Source: Bacillota bacterium
Lineage (GTDB): Bacteria > Bacillota > Clostridia > Acetivibrionales > JAEZXR01
Reading direction: 5' to 3'
Length of the DNA: 64,000 nt
Assembly: GCA_023419605.1 (NCBI GenBank)
Contig: JAEZXR010000018.1
Span: 1 to 64,000, forward strand
Under the pieces are notes generated by a model that saw nothing but the letters and a program-made list of their open reading frames with translations, was not told the DNA's origin and did no database searches. Both the position numbers and the translations under genes were made by a program. Of the stretch, positions 22,310 through 32,032 are shown piece after piece. Each line of letters starts with the position of its first letter. Within the stretch, counting starts at the first letter, position 1.

Positions 22310-23248
22310 TCAGCCCTGATATCTTTCCCAAATCTTTTTTGCTTTTTCCGATATAATCGTACGTATTCTTTCCGGCTCCAGCACTTCCACATCTTCTCCG
22401 AAGCTTAAAATGGTACTATAAACCCACGCATCCTCCGGATACTGTACCCGCACAAGGATAGAACCGTCCTCCCGGACCTGGATGTTTTCCGCATCAAAGA
22501 AGTCCTCCACCCGGGCGCGGGCCCTGGGGGCAAACTTCATGAGCAGCTCAACCTCCGGCCTGCTGCTGTCCGGTACACCCAACCAGTTGATTTCTTCTAC
22601 AACCCGCCGGGTGGGATCAAACCTCTCTTCCCCCAACTCTGGGTTTTTCATTCTGGAAAGGCGGAACACCCTATAGTCCTCCTTGGTTCTGCAATACCCG
22701 TAGATATACCAGGAGAAGCCCTTGTAGGCTATGCTCAAGGGCTCTATAACCCGGAAGGCATTCTCCCCGCTGCTATTTGTATAATGAAAACGAAGAACCC
22801 TGTTTTCCTCCATGGCCTGCCGAACCCGATTCAACTTCTGTCTCAGGCCTTCACAGACTCCCCACGGACTGAAATCGATGACCAGTCTTTTCCCCAGGCC
22901 TTCGATATGGGCTCCATTTCCAGGGGAAACCAAGCCTCGGATTTTCTCCAGCGCTCCTTCCATCTTTCTGTCCTCCAGGGTTGCAGTGACACCCTTAAGG
23001 GCAGTAATGATGGATATAACATCATCCTCCGTCAGGACATTTCTGTCTACCCGGAAGTTTTCCATAATGCCGAAGCCTCCATTGACCCCCTGGTACGAGA
23101 CGATGGGAATCCCCGCCTGGCCGATGGCCTCCATATCCCGCAGGATTGTCCGTTCCGACACTTCAAAGTGCCGGGCCAGCTCAGAGGCCGTCATCTTCTT
23201 TCGATTTATCAGCAGCATGATTATGGCCAGAAGTCGATCCAGTTTCAT
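22310..23248 (-). CDS. WYL-domain transcriptional regulator (YafY-type)
   Basis: A 312-residue regulator. The N-terminal HTH_11 domain (MKLDRLLAIIMLLINRKKMT, ELARHFEVSERTILRDMEAI) is followed by a WYL domain at ~135-220 (RVLRFHYTNSSGE, GFSWYIYGYCRTKEDYRVFRLSRM) and a C-terminal WCX extension. WYL domains sense nucleotides or small ligands. It starts nine bases after the SagB-type oxidoreductase gene and is surely co-transcribed with it. Confidence 0.88.
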   Translation of the reverse strand: MKLDRLLAIIMLLINRKKMTASELARHFEVSERTILRDMEAIGQAGIPIVSYQGVNGGFGIMENFRVDRNVLTEDDVISIITALKGVTATLEDRKMEGALEKIRGLVSPGNGAHIEGLGKRLVIDFSPWGVCEGLRQKLNRVRQAMEENRVLRFHYTNSSGENAFRVIEPLSIAYKGFSWYIYGYCRTKEDYRVFRLSRMKNPELGEERFDPTRRVVEEINWLGVPDSSRPEVELLMKFAPRARARVEDFFDAENIQVREDGSILVRVQYPEDAWVYSTILSFGEDVEVLEPERIRTIISEKAKKIWERYQG

Positions 23249-23257
23249 AGCATCACC

Positions 23258-23998
23258 TTACTCCAGTTTTTTTCCGACGGTACCCACATAAACTACAAAT
23301 TGCTTCTCCCCGTCCAGTTTCAGTACCCCGTTGATCTCGTCATCGTCAAAAGCAGCTATGGCGCAAACGCCGCAGTCAATGGATTCTGCCGCCAAATAGA
23401 GATTCTGGCATACATGTCCCGCATCCAAATGAATATACCGGTAGCTTCTCTCAACATACCGCCATTCCATTCTGTAGATATCGGCCGCCCAAATAAAAGT
23501 AGCTGCACTGGTACCAACAAAGCCCTGTCCAAGGCAGGCCGCCACCAGTTTATCCTTAATGTCCGGTTCCGCAGTTACTTCCACCAGCTTATGCTCCGTT
23601 GCGACAAACCGATACAGTCCCGGGTTTATACCCTCTACATTATTAATCAGCAGCCAGGTTTCAAAAGCATGCCTGCATCCGGCAGAGGGTACGGTGCGCA
23701 GTGTTGCCACTCCGGGTTTGGTCTTCTTTACTCCCTGGGTGCACCAGAGCAGATAGGACAGTTCCTCCAATGTCAACGCAGTGTCCGCATACTGGCGGGT
23801 ACTTCTTCGATTGACAATAGCCTCTATCAAAGGAGTATTCCCCAGTTTTATACTGTCAGGCAGCGGCAGCTTTATTGCATTGGCCGTGATATCATAGGCC
23901 AGTTCCAGCGGCGGCTGCGGCAGCTTTTTTGACTGATCGGACTCACTTTCATGCTTGTATTTGGTAAATTCCATAAATTCTTTTCCTATTTCACTCAT
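23258..23998 (-). CDS. SagB/ThcOx-type nitroreductase-fold oxidoreductase
   Basis: A 246-residue FMN-dependent flavoprotein. The FMN-binding NRRSTRQYADTALTLEELSYLL opening is followed by VPSAGCRHAFETWLLI, LGQGFVGTSAATFIWAA and LDAGHVCQNLYLAAESI. SagB-like enzymes oxidise azolines in modified peptides, but many members are stand-alone reductases. No precursor peptide, SagC or SagD gene is adjacent, so a thiazole/oxazole peptide role is not supported. AAGGAG precedes the ATG. It heads a two-gene operon with the WYL regulator. Confidence 0.85.
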   Translation of the reverse strand: MSEIGKEFMEFTKYKHESESDQSKKLPQPPLELAYDITANAIKLPLPDSIKLGNTPLIEAIVNRRSTRQYADTALTLEELSYLLWCTQGVKKTKPGVATLRTVPSAGCRHAFETWLLINNVEGINPGLYRFVATEHKLVEVTAEPDIKDKLVAACLGQGFVGTSAATFIWAADIYRMEWRYVERSYRYIHLDAGHVCQNLYLAAESIDCGVCAIAAFDDDEINGVLKLDGEKQFVVYVGTVGKKLE

Positions 23999-24228
23999 TC
24001 CATTTACTCCTTACTCTTATTTATGTTAACTCATTGTATCGTATCACTCATGCGAAGTTATAATCCCCCTAAACCACACTCCGTACTCTCTATTTTAGCA
24101 TTCTGCACAGGAAAAGAATAGTAATAATTTATCCAACCTGTAGTGAATTCGCCCTTTCCCATGGAGGAAAGGTATTACCCACGGGGATAATATATACTTT
24201 TATAAGCAAAAGAGTAGTAAAACGGTAC

Positions 24229-24360
24229 CTGCTCCCCCTGTCACTCCGTGACATCCCCCTCAGGGAGGGAGACTTCCGGCACCTTTCTCATGCCAAAGGC
24301 TTAGGAAGGAAGGCCTCCCTCTCAGAGGGAGGTGGCAGCGAAGCTGGCGGAGGGAGCCCT
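24229..24360. repeat. G/C-rich imperfect palindrome in a 568-bp gene-free region
   Basis: GCTCCCCCTGTCACTCCGTG (from 24231) and the reverse complement of GCAGCGAAGCTGGCGGAGGG (ending near 24357) form the outer arms, with CCCTCAGGGAGG opposite CCTCCCTCTCAGAGGGAGG inside. It resembles dispersed G/C-rich palindromes in Clostridia. The rest of 24000-24567 shows no supported gene, only the terminator near its right end. Confidence 0.55.
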
Positions 24361-24486
24361 ATCCGGCATTTAGACTACCATAGTTCTTAACCTCTGAGGG
24401 TATAAAACCTCCCAGTGACATAAGTAATGCATAGTCAGGGAACGCCATCCCCCGTACCCACAAAGGCCAAAAATATGTTTATATAG

Positions 24487-24526
24487 AAAACGAACCGCAG
24501 AATGCTTACTCCTACGGTTCGTTTTT
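24487..24526. terminator. Terminator downstream of the isomerase-like gene
   Basis: AAAACGAACCG and CGGTTCGTTTT surround a 17-base loop, 41 bases beyond the stop of the leftward gene at 24568, with T-runs on either strand. Confidence 0.7.
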
Positions 24527-24567
24527 ACAAAGGTGGCAAAAAACTTTTCCTTCCGCCCTTTTAAATT

Positions 24568-25335
24568 CTACTTTAATCCCATAGCCCTCAGATTCTTCAA
24601 GCTGATGGCAAGGCTTTCGAAAGGATCTCTCTGGCATACATCCTGCTCAACGATATGCCACTGGATGCCGATTTCGCGGCAGGCCTCGAGGATAGCCGGC
24701 CAGTTTAGGTTTCCTTCGCCGACTTCCGCCATGATTTGCTCGCCTTTATCATTAATGGCCATATCCTTGAAATGCACGATTTCCATGCGTCCCTTCAGCT
24801 TGCGTATCCATGCGGCAGGGTCGGAGCCGCCCTTCTGAACCCAGAAGGTATCGATTTCCCCATTAACAGCCTTGTCACTTTCCTCATAAAGGTATTCCAG
24901 TCCTATTTTACCGTCGAATTTAATAAACTCAAAAGCATGGTTATGATAAACAAAGCTCAACCCCGCTTCCTCCAGCTTTTTTGCGATTACGGAAGCGTCC
25001 TTCGCAAACTGCAGGTAGTTTTCCTTTGAAGTACGGCATTCTGCCGGCATGGCTCCCAAACCTACATATTTGCAGTTCCACAACTTATGCTCTGCTATGA
25101 CACCGTCAAGCTCTTCCTTCAATCGCTGCCAGGGCGTATGGGTAGCAATAATGGCCAGCCCATTTTCATCTGCAATTTTCTTCAGTTCTGCCGGAGCAAT
25201 GGGCCCCATTCCTGAAACCTGAACCGCCTCATATCCGATTTCCCTTACCTTTTTCAAGGTTTTTGCCACATCCTCCGGAGTTTTGATAAACTCCCTCAGG
25301 GTATATAGCTGTGCCGCTATGGTTGTATTTGGCAT
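24568..25335 (-). CDS. Sugar phosphate isomerase/epimerase (xylose isomerase-like TIM barrel)
   Basis: A 255-residue TIM-barrel protein of the AP-endonuclease-2 fold. The barrel strands carry AAQLYTLREF, YEAVQVSGMG, IIATHTPW, FVYHNHAFEF (metal His), GEIDTFWVQKGG, EIVHFKDM (His/Asp pair) and WHIVEQDVC (Glu). These are the usual divalent-metal ligands. Relatives isomerise sugars or inositol derivatives; the exact substrate cannot be read from sequence. A single gene with a terminator downstream. Confidence 0.85.
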   Translation of the reverse strand: MPNTTIAAQLYTLREFIKTPEDVAKTLKKVREIGYEAVQVSGMGPIAPAELKKIADENGLAIIATHTPWQRLKEELDGVIAEHKLWNCKYVGLGAMPAECRTSKENYLQFAKDASVIAKKLEEAGLSFVYHNHAFEFIKFDGKIGLEYLYEESDKAVNGEIDTFWVQKGGSDPAAWIRKLKGRMEIVHFKDMAINDKGEQIMAEVGEGNLNWPAILEACREIGIQWHIVEQDVCQRDPFESLAISLKNLRAMGLK

Positions 25336-25543
25336 GGTTTTATACCTCCCATTGATTAAAAAACACTTCTGCTTTCTATTCTATCGCAGCGCGAAACTCC
25401 AATTCATTGCTTTTGTTGGCTTAAACATTGCTTTTCTTGACCTAATGCAAAACCCATTTCATGTAAATTTTTCAATAATCCTGTAGAAAATTCTGCTGAA
25501 ATTTGATATAATTATTGTATATTGGATTTGCAAGGGGGAACAA

Positions 25544-27664
25544 ATGATACAGGATGCCCAAAAGGCTTTAAAAAAATATTTCGGTTATACCAGCTTTCGT
25601 AAGGGCCAGGAAAAGATTATTGCCAGCATACTCAGCGGAAATGATACCTTCGGCATTATGCCTACAGGTGGAGGAAAATCCATCTGTTACCAGGTTCCGG
25701 CACTGCTGCTGCCGGGGATTACCCTGGTCATATCACCGCTGATTTCCCTGATGAAGGATCAGGTAGATGCACTGGGAAGCCTGGGAATTCCAGCTTCGTT
25801 TATCAACAGCTCCCTTAGCCCGAAGGAGATTTCGGACCGTATTTATAAAGCGCTGCGCCAGGAATTCAAGATTCTCTATGTGGCACCGGAGCGACTGGAA
25901 TCCGATCGTTTCACGGACATGCTCAGGAACATTCCCATATCGCTGCTGGCCATCGACGAGTCCCACTGCGTTTCCCAGTGGGGTCATGATTTCAGGCCCA
26001 GCTACCGCCTGATTCCGCAGTTTATCAATCAGCTGGAGAACCGGCCCATCGTCGCTGCCTTCACGGCTACAGCCACTGAAGAGGTTAAAGAGGATGTCAT
26101 TCACCTTCTGGGACTTCGGAAGGCCAATGCCTATGTAACCGGCTTCAACCGGGAAAACCTCCACTTTTCCATTGTGAGAGGAGCCAAAAGAACGGAGTAT
26201 GTTACGGACTATATTGACAATCACAAAGACCAGTCCGGAATCATTTATGCCGCTACCCGGAAGGAAGTGGACAAGCTTCATCAATTCCTTGCAAACAGAG
26301 GCTATTCCGTGGGTAAATACCATGCAGGCCTGAGTGATGAGGAGCGGAACAGCAACCAGGAAGCTTTTCTCTATGATAATGTGCAGTTGATGATTGCTAC
26401 CAATGCCTTTGGCATGGGAATCGATAAATCCAATGTCCGGTATGTTATCCATTTCAACATGCCCAGGAATATGGAATCCTACTACCAGGAAGCCGGCCGC
26501 GGAGGCAGGGACGGTGGACCTGCGGAGTGCATCCTCCTTTATGGGGCTGCCGACGTTCAGGTACAAAAGTTTTTGATTGAGCAAACCCTTCTTTCTCCCG
26601 AAAGAAAGGCCAATGAATATAAGAAGATGCAGGATATGGTGGACTACTGCCATACTTCCGGGTGCCTGCGAAAGTATATACTGGAATACTTCGGTGAAGA
26701 AGAAGTCCCTGAGAGCTGCGGTAATTGCGGCACCTGCAACGATGACACCGAACTGGCGGACATCACAGTGGAAGCGCAGAAGATCTTCTCCTGCATCAAA
26801 CGCATGGGAGAACAATACGGAGCCAACCTGGTAGCCGGTGTCTTGAAGGGCTCCAGTATAAAGAAGATACAGCAGCTGGGCTTTCACAAACTGTCCACCT
26901 ATGCCATCATGCCGGAGTATAAGGCGGATGAAATCACCCAAATGATCAGCCTTCTGACGGCGGAAGATTATCTCATGGTTTCCGGAGGCCAATATCCGGT
27001 TTTGAAGCTCCAGAAGAAGGCAGTTTCCGTGCTTCAGGGCAAAGAAAAGGTCTTCCAGCGGATGCAGAAGAAGGCACAGGCACCCAAGGAGGATACCACC
27101 CTCTTCGATCTGCTGCGTGGCGTAAGGAAGGAGATCTCCGAAAGGGAAAAGGTCCCGCCGTATGTTATCTTCCATGACAGTACATTAAAGGAAATGTGCA
27201 AGAGCTTTCCCGTGAGCCGTACCGCCATGCTGAACGTGCCTGGCGTGGGAGAAAGCAAGCTGAATAAGTACGGAGACCGCTTTATGGCTGTGATTAAAGC
27301 CTATGTTGAAGAGCACAACGTTGCTCCGGCTCCTGTTGAAGTAGAGCCTGAAGCAGCTCCACCTGCCTTGGCAAAAGTACCCAGCCATATAATCACCTAC
27401 AACCTGTACAAGGAGGGGTCATCCCTATGGGATATCGCGAAGAAAAGGGATGTAGCAATTCTGACCATTAAAGAGCATATTCTTCGATGTGCGCAGGAAG
27501 GGATGGAAATTCGCTGGAGCGACCTTATCCCGGAAGGTCAGGAGGCTCTGGTGCTGGAGGCTGTTAAAGAATTGGGCGCAGAGAAACTAAAGCCTCTCAA
27601 GGATGCACTGCCGGAGGAAGTCGATTACTTTACCATTAAAGCTGTTTTATGCAAAATGAAGTAA
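25544..27664 (+). CDS. recQ: ATP-dependent DNA helicase RecQ
   Basis: A 706-residue superfamily-2 helicase. Q-motif FRKGQEKII; Walker A MPTGGGKSICYQ (about 40-51); DESHCVSQWGHDFRP (motif II and aromatic loop); FTATAT; and the C-terminal helicase lobe ending QEAGRGGRDG. The RQC zinc module has CHTSGCLR and CGNCGTC. An HRDC domain lies near 520-605 (MLNVPGVGESKLNKYGDRF), and a C-terminal HTH_40 domain (ITYNLYKEGSSLWDIAKKRD) follows a Pro/Ala linker. It unwinds recombination and repair intermediates. The start is preceded by AAGGGGGAACAA. Confidence 0.95.
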   Translation: MIQDAQKALKKYFGYTSFRKGQEKIIASILSGNDTFGIMPTGGGKSICYQVPALLLPGITLVISPLISLMKDQVDALGSLGIPASFINSSLSPKEISDRIYKALRQEFKILYVAPERLESDRFTDMLRNIPISLLAIDESHCVSQWGHDFRPSYRLIPQFINQLENRPIVAAFTATATEEVKEDVIHLLGLRKANAYVTGFNRENLHFSIVRGAKRTEYVTDYIDNHKDQSGIIYAATRKEVDKLHQFLANRGYSVGKYHAGLSDEERNSNQEAFLYDNVQLMIATNAFGMGIDKSNVRYVIHFNMPRNMESYYQEAGRGGRDGGPAECILLYGAADVQVQKFLIEQTLLSPERKANEYKKMQDMVDYCHTSGCLRKYILEYFGEEEVPESCGNCGTCNDDTELADITVEAQKIFSCIKRMGEQYGANLVAGVLKGSSIKKIQQLGFHKLSTYAIMPEYKADEITQMISLLTAEDYLMVSGGQYPVLKLQKKAVSVLQGKEKVFQRMQKKAQAPKEDTTLFDLLRGVRKEISEREKVPPYVIFHDSTLKEMCKSFPVSRTAMLNVPGVGESKLNKYGDRFMAVIKAYVEEHNVAPAPVEVEPEAAPPALAKVPSHIITYNLYKEGSSLWDIAKKRDVAILTIKEHILRCAQEGMEIRWSDLIPEGQEALVLEAVKELGAEKLKPLKDALPEEVDYFTIKAVLCKMK

Positions 27665-27669
27665 GAATA

Positions 27670-27702
27670 AGGGGCGACCTTGCAGCACAGGGTCACCCCC
27701 TA
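27670..27702 (+). terminator. Weak terminator-like hairpin after recQ
   Basis: GGGGCGACC and GGTCACCCC form a stem with one mismatch around an 11-base loop. No T-run follows, so termination efficiency is doubtful. Confidence 0.35.
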
Positions 27703-27752
27703 ATTATTAAAAACGATGAAACCGGACTTTGTATAGCCCCAAGAATACGGAC

Positions 27753-28808
27753 CTACGGCTGCTTAAAAGCTAACTTTAACGCCCTCTGAAAAGCCGTAGG
27801 AATGGCAAAATCCTGCAATTGCGTTTTATGTACCCATTGTAGGGCGGATGCCTCCTCCGGTGCGGAAAGAGCCGTGCATCGAAGGGTATCCATTACCCAG
27901 ATCCGGTGCGAGAAAACATGCTGTACCGTACCTAACTCTTCCCCCGGCTGTAATTGCAAACCATACTTTTTCTCAAAAAGCATTTCCGGTTTTTCCTCCC
28001 CGCTCTTTTCCACCATGGGAAATCCCCAAAGCCTTCCCAGGAGAGTTTCCTTCTCCCGGTATTCCAGCAAAATCCGGTCCTCCTCTTCCACCAGGGCAAC
28101 CCAGTAAGGAATTTCCGGCAGCAAATTCTCCTTCTTTTTGCGTATGGGAAGCTCCTCCTGCCGCCCGGTTAAAAACGCCGTACACATGGATTGTACCGGA
28201 CATTGACCGCATTTCGGAATTCCCGGAATGCAGATAAGTGCACCCAATTCCATCAATGCCTGGTTAAAATCCCGGGCCTCTCCCTCCGGTATCATCTGTG
28301 AAACAACTCCCGCCACAGTTTTCTTTGTGGTTTCCTTGGCGATATCCTCTTCCAAGCCTTCCAACCGGGATATTACCCGGAGTACGTTTCCATCCACCGC
28401 AGGATACGGCTCATTAAAGGCAATACTTAAAATAGCTCCTGCCGTGTAGGCTCCAACACCCGGCAGTTTCCTTACTTCCTCGATATCTCGCGGGAATATG
28501 CCTCCATGCTCTTTTGCCATCTGCTGCGCCGCTTTATGGAGATTCCTGGCCCGGGTATAATATCCCAGTCCCTTCCAGTAGTTTAATACCTCTCCCTCAT
28601 CCGCTTCCGCCAGAGTACCGATATCCGGGAACCTTTGTGTAAACCGGTTATAATATTCGATCACAGTGTCTACCCGTGTTTGCTGCAGCATGATTTCTGA
28701 AATCCATATTTTATGCGGGTCCCTGGTATGTCTCCAGGGCAAATCCCGTTGGTTTTCCACGTACCAATCCAATAATTTCTTTCCTTTTTCCAATCTGCTT
28801 ACCGACAT
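27753..28808 (-). CDS. mutY: A/G-specific adenine glycosylase MutY
   Basis: A 351-residue base-excision enzyme removing adenine opposite 8-oxoguanine. Catalytic Glu lies in SEIMLQQTRVDTVIEYY; the HhH-GPD motif is LPGVGAYTAGAILSIAF followed by the catalytic Asp in PAVDGNVLRV. The 4Fe-4S loop C-x6-C-x2-C-x5-C (CIPGIPKCGQCPVQSMC) is intact. The C-terminal ~115 residues form the NUDIX-like lesion-recognition domain. AGGAGGATAGA precedes the ATG, directly abutting the palindromic element at 28821-28864. Confidence 0.95.
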   Translation of the reverse strand: MSVSRLEKGKKLLDWYVENQRDLPWRHTRDPHKIWISEIMLQQTRVDTVIEYYNRFTQRFPDIGTLAEADEGEVLNYWKGLGYYTRARNLHKAAQQMAKEHGGIFPRDIEEVRKLPGVGAYTAGAILSIAFNEPYPAVDGNVLRVISRLEGLEEDIAKETTKKTVAGVVSQMIPEGEARDFNQALMELGALICIPGIPKCGQCPVQSMCTAFLTGRQEELPIRKKKENLLPEIPYWVALVEEEDRILLEYREKETLLGRLWGFPMVEKSGEEKPEMLFEKKYGLQLQPGEELGTVQHVFSHRIWVMDTLRCTALSAPEEASALQWVHKTQLQDFAIPTAFQRALKLAFKQP

Positions 28809-28820
28809 TCTATCCTCCTA

Positions 28821-28864
28821 CTATATACAATCGAATCGGCTAAGTTCCATCCGAATTTGTATAG
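28821..28864. repeat. Short palindromic element (copy B)
   Basis: CTATATACAATCGAATCGG and CCATCCGAATTTGTATAG form an imperfect palindrome separated by CTAAGTT. Both arms and the GCTAAGTTCCATCCG junction match the inner part of the element at 12938-13042, but the 60-base central hairpin of that copy is missing here. The rest of 28865-29138 shows no gene; it holds the presumed promoter region of the PAS gene, with TATAAT near 29071. Confidence 0.65.
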
Positions 28865-29138
28865 GTCTCCGCCACTTTATAGTTTGTTCCATTTATATAC
28901 GCTTGACCATCTTCCAAGGGGTTCTTTATTTATAGTATCACGGAAATGCATTGCTGTCATACCCTACCTTCCGGATAAAGGCCTTTTTCCTTATATCTGC
29001 AATAAATATATTTCTATCGACTTATTGCAATATACAGCCTATAAAATATAGTATTGTCCAAGGGTTTGTTGTATAATATTTGTAATATTGCCAGAGTAAG
29101 TATATAAATCAACTGGCTGTTTTGGGGGAGTCACTCGG

Positions 29139-31856
29139 ATGGACGAACAAATCAATATCACCATGGATCACCTTTCTTATATTGAAACTTTTGATGGAAG
29201 AGTCCTTGATGTCAGCGATGCCTTTTTATATCTATCGGAATACCGGAAGGAAGATTTCTGTGGTAAATCCACGGATGAGATCACAAAGCTCCTTCGCCTT
29301 TGTAAGGATCTGAACTGTCTTTCAATGGAGGAGCCGGAGGAAAGCTGCTTTATGTTTACAAAGTCCTTGGAACCTGTAGAAGTGCGCATCCGGGCCCAAC
29401 AAGACCCATCTTCCGAAAAAAAAACGTTTGTATTCAGAGAAGCTCAGGGGGTACGAATTCTGAGCAAATTCCCTTATGTCACCCAGATTTCTACTGAAAA
29501 CTTTATGGGGGTTGCCATTTACAGTATCCCTGATTTTATCCTTTTAACGTCCAACGAATATTACCTGGGGTTTCTTAAAGAATCTCTAGGCAAGGTTGAA
29601 AAATGCGTCGGCAGGAGAATCCCCGAAATCCTTCCTGGGTGGGCTGGAAGCTCCACCGAAAAAATCTGGAAGGATATTATTCTTCAAAACAGGTCTTTCC
29701 ATACCAAAGAGTATCGGTTTGATCACCCCGAGCGAGGAGAAACCTACTGGGACTGCAGCATTACACCTATTTCCGAGGCAGGAGAAATTAAATATATCAT
29801 TATGACTTCCAATGATGTTACGGAATATGTCCTTCAAAGGAAACAGCTGGATGAGCAGACGAAAATTGTTAAAAAGCAAAAAGAGCAGTTGGAGGCAATC
29901 ATTAACAACGTATCCGATGAGCTGGGTATCGTTGACGGTACGGGAAGGTATATAACCCTTAATAAAGCAGCCATGACCTATTTCCCTTCCGATATTTGTA
30001 CTAGTGAAACCGACGATTCCCACAGCCTGGCCCGCTACTTTGATGCTGCCGGAAGGGAATTAGCCCAGGAGGAACTCCCCTTTCGAAGAGTTCTACAGGG
30101 TGAAGTAATCTCCCGGTTCAAACTGACCATGAAGCTTGGAAGCCAGGAATATCATTTTAGTGTGAATGCCAGTCCCATTTTTGATGAAACCGGCCGATTT
30201 GTTATCGGCATCGTAAGCTCTCGCGACATTTCGGATACCGTACGTCAAAACAGGATTATCATGGAACAAAACAAGCAATTGGAAGCAACTTTTGAACACA
30301 TGTCGGATGCATTATTTATCATGGACCGGCATGGAAAATATACCCGATTAAACAAAGCCGCACGGGAAAACTATTTTTCCCAGTCCCAGTTCATTCTCGA
30401 GGCGGGAGACGGCTTGAAATATGCCGAGTATTACGACAGCTGCGGGAATCGGATCCCGTTGGAGAAAACACTGTCGCGAAGAGTCCTGCGCGGTGAGAAA
30501 ATAACGGGCTTGCGGATGGAAATAAAGTTTCATGACAACCGCTCTATGGATATCGATGTGAGCGGAACTCCCATCTATGATAGCAGCGGTAACTTTATTA
30601 TGGGGATCATCTGCTCGCGGGATATAACGGATAAGGTTAAGAAGGAAAAGGTTATCGAAAAGCAGCGGGACTATCTCTTCGGGATCATTGATACCTTTAA
30701 CCTGCCCATTATCCGGTTGACATATCCTGACTTTAAAGTGACGGAGATGAACAGGAAAGCATTGGAGTACCTGAACTCTTTAGATCGTATTCATGTGCCC
30801 AAAAAAGAGAAGATTCAGTGCGGAGTATTTATGGAGGAGATATTTCCAAAGTTTGATGGTAATGAGAACTATGCTTTCATTCGGCAAATGGTGCAAACAA
30901 AAAGTACGGTACAGATTGGTGATTGTGAGTTTTTACATAACGGCAGGAAGTGGTACCTCAAAGTAATTTACCAACCGGTTTTGAACGCGAGAGGCGATGT
31001 CAGTGAGTTCCTTATAACAGGCGTTGATATTACTGCAGAAATCGACTAAAGAGACGAGCTTAAAAACATTATAAAAATGAAGGATGAGTTTATAGCTACC
31101 GTTTCCCACGAGTTTAAAACACCTCTGGCCGTCATCAATGCAGCAGTCCAGGCACTGGAGGTTTTATGCAAAAATGAGCTTTCCGACAAGGCAAAAGGGT
31201 TTATACGGAGCATCCACCAGAATTCCTTCCGGCAGATGCGGCTGGTCAATAACCTGCTGGACCTGACGATCCTCAACTCCGGAGCCCTGAGAATACAGAG
31301 GAAGAACATGGATATCGTGTTTGCCACCCGCGTTATCATAGAGTCCGTACAGCCTTATGCAAGGCAAAAAGGCGTTCACCTGCAGTTCTCCTCTCTCCTT
31401 CCCAGCCAAAGGGTCATCCTTGATGATGAGAAATATGAGCGGATTCTTTTGAACCTTTTGTCAAATGCCATCAAATTTACTCCAAAGGGCAAATCCATTA
31501 TGGTGATGGTGTCAAAGGAAAATGACACTATTGTTATAAAAGTAAAGGACAAGGGCGTGGGAATCCCTGCAGAGAAGCAGGAGCTGATCTTTGAGCGCTT
31601 TGGACAGGTGGACAGCTCCCTTACACGGCAAAACGAAGGAACCGGCATCGGCTTATCCCTGGTAAAGTCATTGACGGGTGCACTGGGCGGAAGTATTATT
31701 TTAAACAGTCAGGAAGGCAAAGGAAGTATATTTACTCTTGTGTTTCCCATTGCAGCAGCCTCTCCTGTAGAGCCTGAACTGGACATGTGCGAATTCGCCG
31801 ATAATCATTTAACTCATTCCACTGCTATCGAGTTTTCAGATATTTACTTCGAATAG
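29139..31856 (+). pseudogene. Five-PAS sensor histidine kinase interrupted by an in-frame TAA
   Basis: Codons 1-636 (29139-31049) give a protein with about five PAS-like modules, for example near 10-115, 120-245, 255-370, 380-500 and 510-636 (AIINNVSDELGIVDGTGRYI and TFEHMSDALFIMDRHGKYTR are clear cores). A TAA at 31047-31049 ends it. The very next codons, in the same frame, read RDELKNIIKMKDEF and continue through a complete kinase core. Total length without the stop would be about 905 residues. No ribosome binding site precedes the next ATG (31077). Either the gene is inactivated, or the stop is read through, or the halves are made separately. Confidence 0.7.
31077..31856 (+). CDS. Histidine kinase catalytic half (downstream of the TAA)
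   Basis: The 259 residues after the stop hold all kinase motifs: H-box FIATVSHEFKTPLAVI, N-box LLNLLSNAIKFTP, G1 VKDKGVGIPAEKQELIFERF and G2 GTGIGLSLVKSLTGALGG. As a separate protein it would be a soluble, sensorless kinase. The ATG at 31077 has no Shine-Dalgarno sequence, so independent translation is doubtful. No response regulator gene is adjacent; the cognate regulator must be elsewhere. A strong terminator follows. Confidence 0.55.
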   Translation: MKDEFIATVSHEFKTPLAVINAAVQALEVLCKNELSDKAKGFIRSIHQNSFRQMRLVNNLLDLTILNSGALRIQRKNMDIVFATRVIIESVQPYARQKGVHLQFSSLLPSQRVILDDEKYERILLNLLSNAIKFTPKGKSIMVMVSKENDTIVIKVKDKGVGIPAEKQELIFERFGQVDSSLTRQNEGTGIGLSLVKSLTGALGGSIILNSQEGKGSIFTLVFPIAAASPVEPELDMCEFADNHLTHSTAIEFSDIYFE

Positions 31857-31890
31857 AGATTCATTTCTCCCTCCGGTAGCAGCATCCACC

Positions 31891-31937
31891 AAAATAAGAG
31901 TGCTGCAGAGAGTCGGAACCTGCAGCACCCTTATTTT
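31891..31937 (+). terminator. Terminator after the split histidine kinase
   Basis: AAAATAAG-A-GTGCTGCAG and CTGCAGCAC-C-CTTATTTT form an 18-bp stem with one mismatch and a T-rich tail. Confidence 0.8.
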
Positions 31938-32032
31938 ATATAATACGACTGGTAACTGATGATCTTCGAATCTACCAAGTTCCAGCGTAAATTATACAAT
32001 TTACTCCTTGTATCCTATTGGCTATGGGTGCC

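Noticed and set aside
23258..23998. SagB-like enzyme as part of a thiazole/oxazole-modified peptide cluster.
   Set aside because: No SagC, SagD, transporter or precursor peptide gene is adjacent; the neighbour is a WYL regulator.
25733..27175. 480-codon leftward open frame inside recQ.
   Set aside because: It is antisense to a complete RecQ with all motifs intact; its length reflects codon bias of recQ, and no start signal or domain is seen.
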